A DNA stretch of 64,000 nucleotides from Longimicrobium terrae (GTDB taxonomy: Bacteria > Gemmatimonadota > Gemmatimonadetes > Longimicrobiales > Longimicrobiaceae): the NCBI RefSeq assembly GCF_014202995.1, contig NZ_JACHIA010000001.1, positions 558,001 through 622,000 of the forward strand, given 5' to 3'. Every line of letters starts with the position of its first letter. The first letter of the stretch is position 1. Below the pieces are notes generated by a model. The model did not search any database. It worked only from the letters and a program-made list of their open reading frames with translations, and had not been told where the DNA came from. Below, in pieces: positions 61,098-64,000 of the stretch. A program made the translations under genes and the position numbers.

Positions 61098-61502
61098 CCT
61101 TCCGTTCCCGTTCGATCAAACGACGCAGTTCCATCCACACCGTGATGCATCGACCTCGCCTCGCCGGTGCCGCCCGTGCCGCCCTCTCCAGACTGCGAGC
61201 TCCGCACGAAAGCCGCCGCCACAGTCCACGAGGTGGACTTCGTGCTTCACCAGCGGCGAATTCATTCGCTCCTGGACAGGCGGCCGCACGAAAACCGCCT
61301 TGCGCCCGATGCTCTCCCCACAGTCCGCGCAGGCGGACTTCGCGCCGTTGTTGCCGCGACTTCAGTCGCCCCAGCCAACACAGCCCGCCCCGACCAACTC
61401 GCACGCCCCACGCCACCCCGCCAACCACGGCGTCCGCGCACACGAAAAGGCCCGCCCGCCGGTACGGCGAGCGGGCCCCATCATCCATCGAAACCGCGCG
61501 GA
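61098..61502. other. Gap with decayed repeat modules and a terminator
   Basis: A D-like tail (CGGCGAATTCATTCGCTCC) at about 61253-61272 and F-like GTCCGCGCAGGCGGACTTCG at 61321-61340 are degraded relatives of the composite modules. A hairpin at 61447-61478 (GGCCCGC arms, TTTT on the minus strand) terminates the phosphorylase gene. Confidence 0.65.
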
Positions 61503-63938
61503 TCAGAGGTGCCAGATGCGCGTCGCGTACTCCTTGACCGAGCGGTCGCTGCTGAAGAACCCGCTGCGCGCCACGTTCAGAATCGCCTTGCGCGTCCAGT
61601 CCTGCTGGTCGCCCCACGCAAAGTCCACCTGCTCCTGCGCCTCCACGTACGCATCAAAATCCGCCAGCACCATGTACGGATCGGAGAACAGCAGCCCCTC
61701 CACCAGCGGCCGGTACAGCCCGGGGTTCTCCGGCGAAAGCACGCCGCTGAGGATGAAGTCCAGCACCCTGCGGAGCCGCGGGCTGGCCTCGTACTCGGCG
61801 CGCGGGTTGTAGCCCGCCGCCTTGCGCGCCTCCACCTCGTCCGCCTTGAGGCCGAAGATGAAGATGTTCTCATCGCCCACGTTCTCGGCGATCTCCACGT
61901 TGGCGCCGTCCAGCGTACCGATGGTGAGCGCGCCGTTCAGGGCGAACTTCATGTTCCCCGTGCCCGACGCCTCGTAGCCGGCGGTGGAAATCTGCTCGGA
62001 AAGGTCGCTTCCGGGAAAGATCTTTTCCGCCAGCGACACGCGGTAGTCCGGCAGGAACGCCACGCGCAGCAGCCGCGACGCCTTGGGCTCCGCGTTCACC
62101 AGCCGCCCCACCGCGTTGGTGAGCTGAATGATGAGCTTGGCCGTCCAGTACGTGGGCGCCGCCTTGCCCCCGAACAGCACGGCGCGCGCGGGCACGTCCA
62201 GGTCCGGCGTGTCGCGCAGCATCAGGAAGCTGTCCACGCAGCGCAGGACGTTCATCAGCTGGCGCTTGTACTCGTGCATGCGCTTGATCTGCACGTCCAT
62301 CATGGACGCGGGATCCACCGGCGTCCCCGTGAGGTCGGTGACGATGCCGGCCAGCCGCGCGCGGTTGCCGGCCTTGATCTGCATCCACCGCTCGCGGAAC
62401 GCGGCGTCGTCGGCCAGCGGCTCCAGCTCGCGCAGCCGCTCCAGCTGCGTCACCCACTCGTCGCCGATCGCCTCGGTGATGAGTGAGGACAGGCGCGGAT
62501 TGGCCTTGAGCATCCAGCGGCGCTGCGTGATGCCGTTGGTGACGGAGGTGAAGCGGTCCGGCCACAGCTCGTGGAAATCCTTGAAGATGCTGTCCTTGAG
62601 GATTTCCGTGTGCAGCGCCGCCACGCCGTTGGTCGTGTGGCTGCCCACGATGGCCAGGTTGGCCATCCGCAGCCGGTTGCCGGACACGATGGCCATGCGC
62701 TCCTCGCGCGCGGCGTCACCCGGAAACTTCTCCAGCACGCGGGCGCGGAAGCGCTTGTCGATCTCGCGGACGATCTCCATCTGCCGCGGCAGCAGCCGGC
62801 CGAAGAGATCCGTCCCCCACTGCTCCAGCGCCTCGGGGAGCACCGTGTGGTTGGTGTACGCAAAGGTGCGGCGCGCCAGATCGAACGATTCATCCCACTC
62901 CAGCCCGTGGTCGTCCATCAGCAGCCGCATCAGCTCGGGGATGGCGACGGCGGGATGGGTGTCGTTCAGCTGGATCTGCACCTTGTCGGGGAAGTCGTCA
63001 AACGTCTTCCGCTCCGTCAGGTACCGGGCGATGATGTCCTGCAGCGTGGCGCTGACGAAGAAGTACTGCTGCTTGAGCCGCAGCTCCTTGCCCGCGCCGG
63101 TGTCGTCGGGCGGATACAGGACCTTGGAGATGGTTTCGGTCTGCGTCTTGGCCTCCACCGCGGCGATGTAGTTGCCGCGGATGAAGCCTTCCAGGTCGAA
63201 CTCCTCCGTCGCCTTGGCCGCCCACAGGCGCAGCGTGTTGACGGTGTTGTTGCAGTAGCCGGGGACGGGGGTGTCGTACGCCATCGCCAGCACGTCGCTG
63301 GTGTCCACCCAGTCGAAGTGAACGCGGCCCTCCTCGTCGTGGTGCGCCTGCACGCGGCCCCAGAACTTGACCTTGTACGTGCGGTCCGGGCGGGCGATCT
63401 CCCACGGGTTGCCGTCCATCAGCCAGTTGTCCGGCTTTTCCACCTGGCGGCCCTGGTCGTCCAGCGCCTGGCGAAAGATGCCGTGCTCGTAGCGGATGCC
63501 GTAGCCCATCCCCGGAAGCTCCAGCGTGGCCATGCTGTCCAGGTAGCAGGCCGCCAGCCGCCCCAGACCGCCGTTGCCCAGCCCGGCGTCGGGCTCGCGG
63601 TCCATCAGCTCTTCCAGATTGTAGCCCAGCTCCTCCAGCGCCTCGGCCGTGGCCCCGTCCAGCCCCAGATTGATGAGCGCGTTGCCCAGCGCCCGCCCGA
63701 TCAGGAATTCGAGCGAGAGATAGTAGACGCGCTTGACGTCGCGGTGCTCGTAGCGCGCGTTGGTGGCGGCCCAGCGGTCGGCCAGGCGGTCGCGCAGCGT
63801 CCACGCGGTGGCCATGTACACGTCGCGCTCGGTGGCCGACGCGTTGTCGCGGGCCAGCGTGTAGCGCACGTGCGACTCGATGTCGCGCTTGAGCGCTTCC
63901 ACGCGGGTGCTGCGGCGGCCGCTTTCCAGAGTCTGCAT
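61503..63938 (-). CDS. glgP: Glycogen/starch phosphorylase (811 aa)
   Basis: Releases glucose-1-phosphate from alpha-1,4-glucans using pyridoxal phosphate. Full family length (E. coli GlgP is about 815). Markers are YYLSLEFLIGRALGNALINL near the N-terminus, GNGGLGRLAACYLDSMATL, and the PLP-Lys motif EASGTGNMKFALNGALTIG at about residue 650. The ATG at 63938 is followed by a normal N-terminus. No other glycogen genes are adjacent in the window. A terminator at 61447-61478 lies downstream. Confidence 0.96.
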   Translation of the reverse strand: MQTLESGRRSTRVEALKRDIESHVRYTLARDNASATERDVYMATAWTLRDRLADRWAATNARYEHRDVKRVYYLSLEFLIGRALGNALINLGLDGATAEALEELGYNLEELMDREPDAGLGNGGLGRLAACYLDSMATLELPGMGYGIRYEHGIFRQALDDQGRQVEKPDNWLMDGNPWEIARPDRTYKVKFWGRVQAHHDEEGRVHFDWVDTSDVLAMAYDTPVPGYCNNTVNTLRLWAAKATEEFDLEGFIRGNYIAAVEAKTQTETISKVLYPPDDTGAGKELRLKQQYFFVSATLQDIIARYLTERKTFDDFPDKVQIQLNDTHPAVAIPELMRLLMDDHGLEWDESFDLARRTFAYTNHTVLPEALEQWGTDLFGRLLPRQMEIVREIDKRFRARVLEKFPGDAAREERMAIVSGNRLRMANLAIVGSHTTNGVAALHTEILKDSIFKDFHELWPDRFTSVTNGITQRRWMLKANPRLSSLITEAIGDEWVTQLERLRELEPLADDAAFRERWMQIKAGNRARLAGIVTDLTGTPVDPASMMDVQIKRMHEYKRQLMNVLRCVDSFLMLRDTPDLDVPARAVLFGGKAAPTYWTAKLIIQLTNAVGRLVNAEPKASRLLRVAFLPDYRVSLAEKIFPGSDLSEQISTAGYEASGTGNMKFALNGALTIGTLDGANVEIAENVGDENIFIFGLKADEVEARKAAGYNPRAEYEASPRLRRVLDFILSGVLSPENPGLYRPLVEGLLFSDPYMVLADFDAYVEAQEQVDFAWGDQQDWTRKAILNVARSGFFSSDRSVKEYATRIWHL

Positions 63939-64000
63939 AGGAGGTCCAGCCGATCGTGTGCGATGTTGGGGCGGGGGCGACGGCGCGGTGCGCGGCGTGC

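Overview
The window is a high-GC chromosomal segment from a diderm (Gram-negative) bacterium. Cell-envelope genes support this: an LpxR-type outer-membrane lipid A deacylase, a BamA/TamA-like barrel, many lipobox lipoproteins and periplasmic L,D-transpeptidases. Gene content, very high GC, frequent GTG starts, a pinensin-like peptide leader and dense intergenic repeats suggest Gemmatimonadota, probably close to Longimicrobium. That assignment is inference. I see no rRNA, tRNA, CRISPR array, transposase or prophage.

Layout. 0.4-7.1 kb: a lipoprotein, a DUF423 membrane protein, a pair of L,D-transpeptidase-type genes (one catalytically dead), an SPW-type membrane protein coupled to a CorA transporter, and a BtuF-like protein. 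7.3-11.2 kb: thyX, then a DUF4365 gene followed by a second, diverged copy of the thyX 3' end, small unknown genes, and an orphan Cys-rich peptide precursor with its own promoter and terminator. 11.3-14.4 kb: a phenylacetyl-CoA epoxidase operon (paaA-paaD-paaB-paaC-zinc ribbon) behind a promoter with two abutting 12-bp palindromes. 14.9-21.1 kb: a bacterial GRAS-domain protein, a methyltransferase, LpxR-like and L,D-transpeptidase genes, and a lone 4-hydroxybenzoyl-CoA reductase beta subunit carrying a similar palindrome upstream. 21.4-30.5 kb: a PAS histidine kinase and a tightly overlapping seven-gene operon (amidohydrolase, CDF transporter, methyltransferase, FAD oxidoreductase, KynB-like cyclase, MBL hydrolase, M28 peptidase). 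30.7-39.2 kb: outer-membrane barrel, TPR protein, lipoproteins, a sigma-54 activator and a His-rich Spy-like protein. 39.9-44.4 kb: a plus-strand cluster with an RNase Z-like MBL protein, a VanX-like dipeptidase, three tandem paralogous lipoproteins and a DsbA-like protein. 44.5-50.2 kb: a THUMP methyltransferase, a second sigma-54 activator with a degenerate receiver, gcvT and a small protein. 50.8-64 kb: an L-amino-acid oxidase coupled to a ThDP 2-oxoacid decarboxylase, a GHL10 lipoprotein, a histidine phosphatase, HAD, SDR and esterase genes, and glycogen phosphorylase.

How genes may work together. PaaABC makes the ring epoxide of phenylacetyl-CoA. The amino-acid oxidase plus 2-oxoacid decarboxylase could feed such a route from phenylalanine through phenylpyruvate and phenylacetaldehyde, but their substrate cannot be read from sequence. 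The matching palindromes before paaA and the HcrB-like gene suggest one TetR-type regulator controls both aromatic functions.

Intergenic space is dominated by two repeat systems. One is a composite family of palindromic hairpin modules (called A to E here) in nine blocks. The other is arrays of 6-8-bp short tandem repeats, one of which lies inside the paa operon. The most interesting signals are the thyX-tail duplication around the DUF4365 gene, the GRAS protein, the orphan peptide precursor, the shared operator and the modular repeats.
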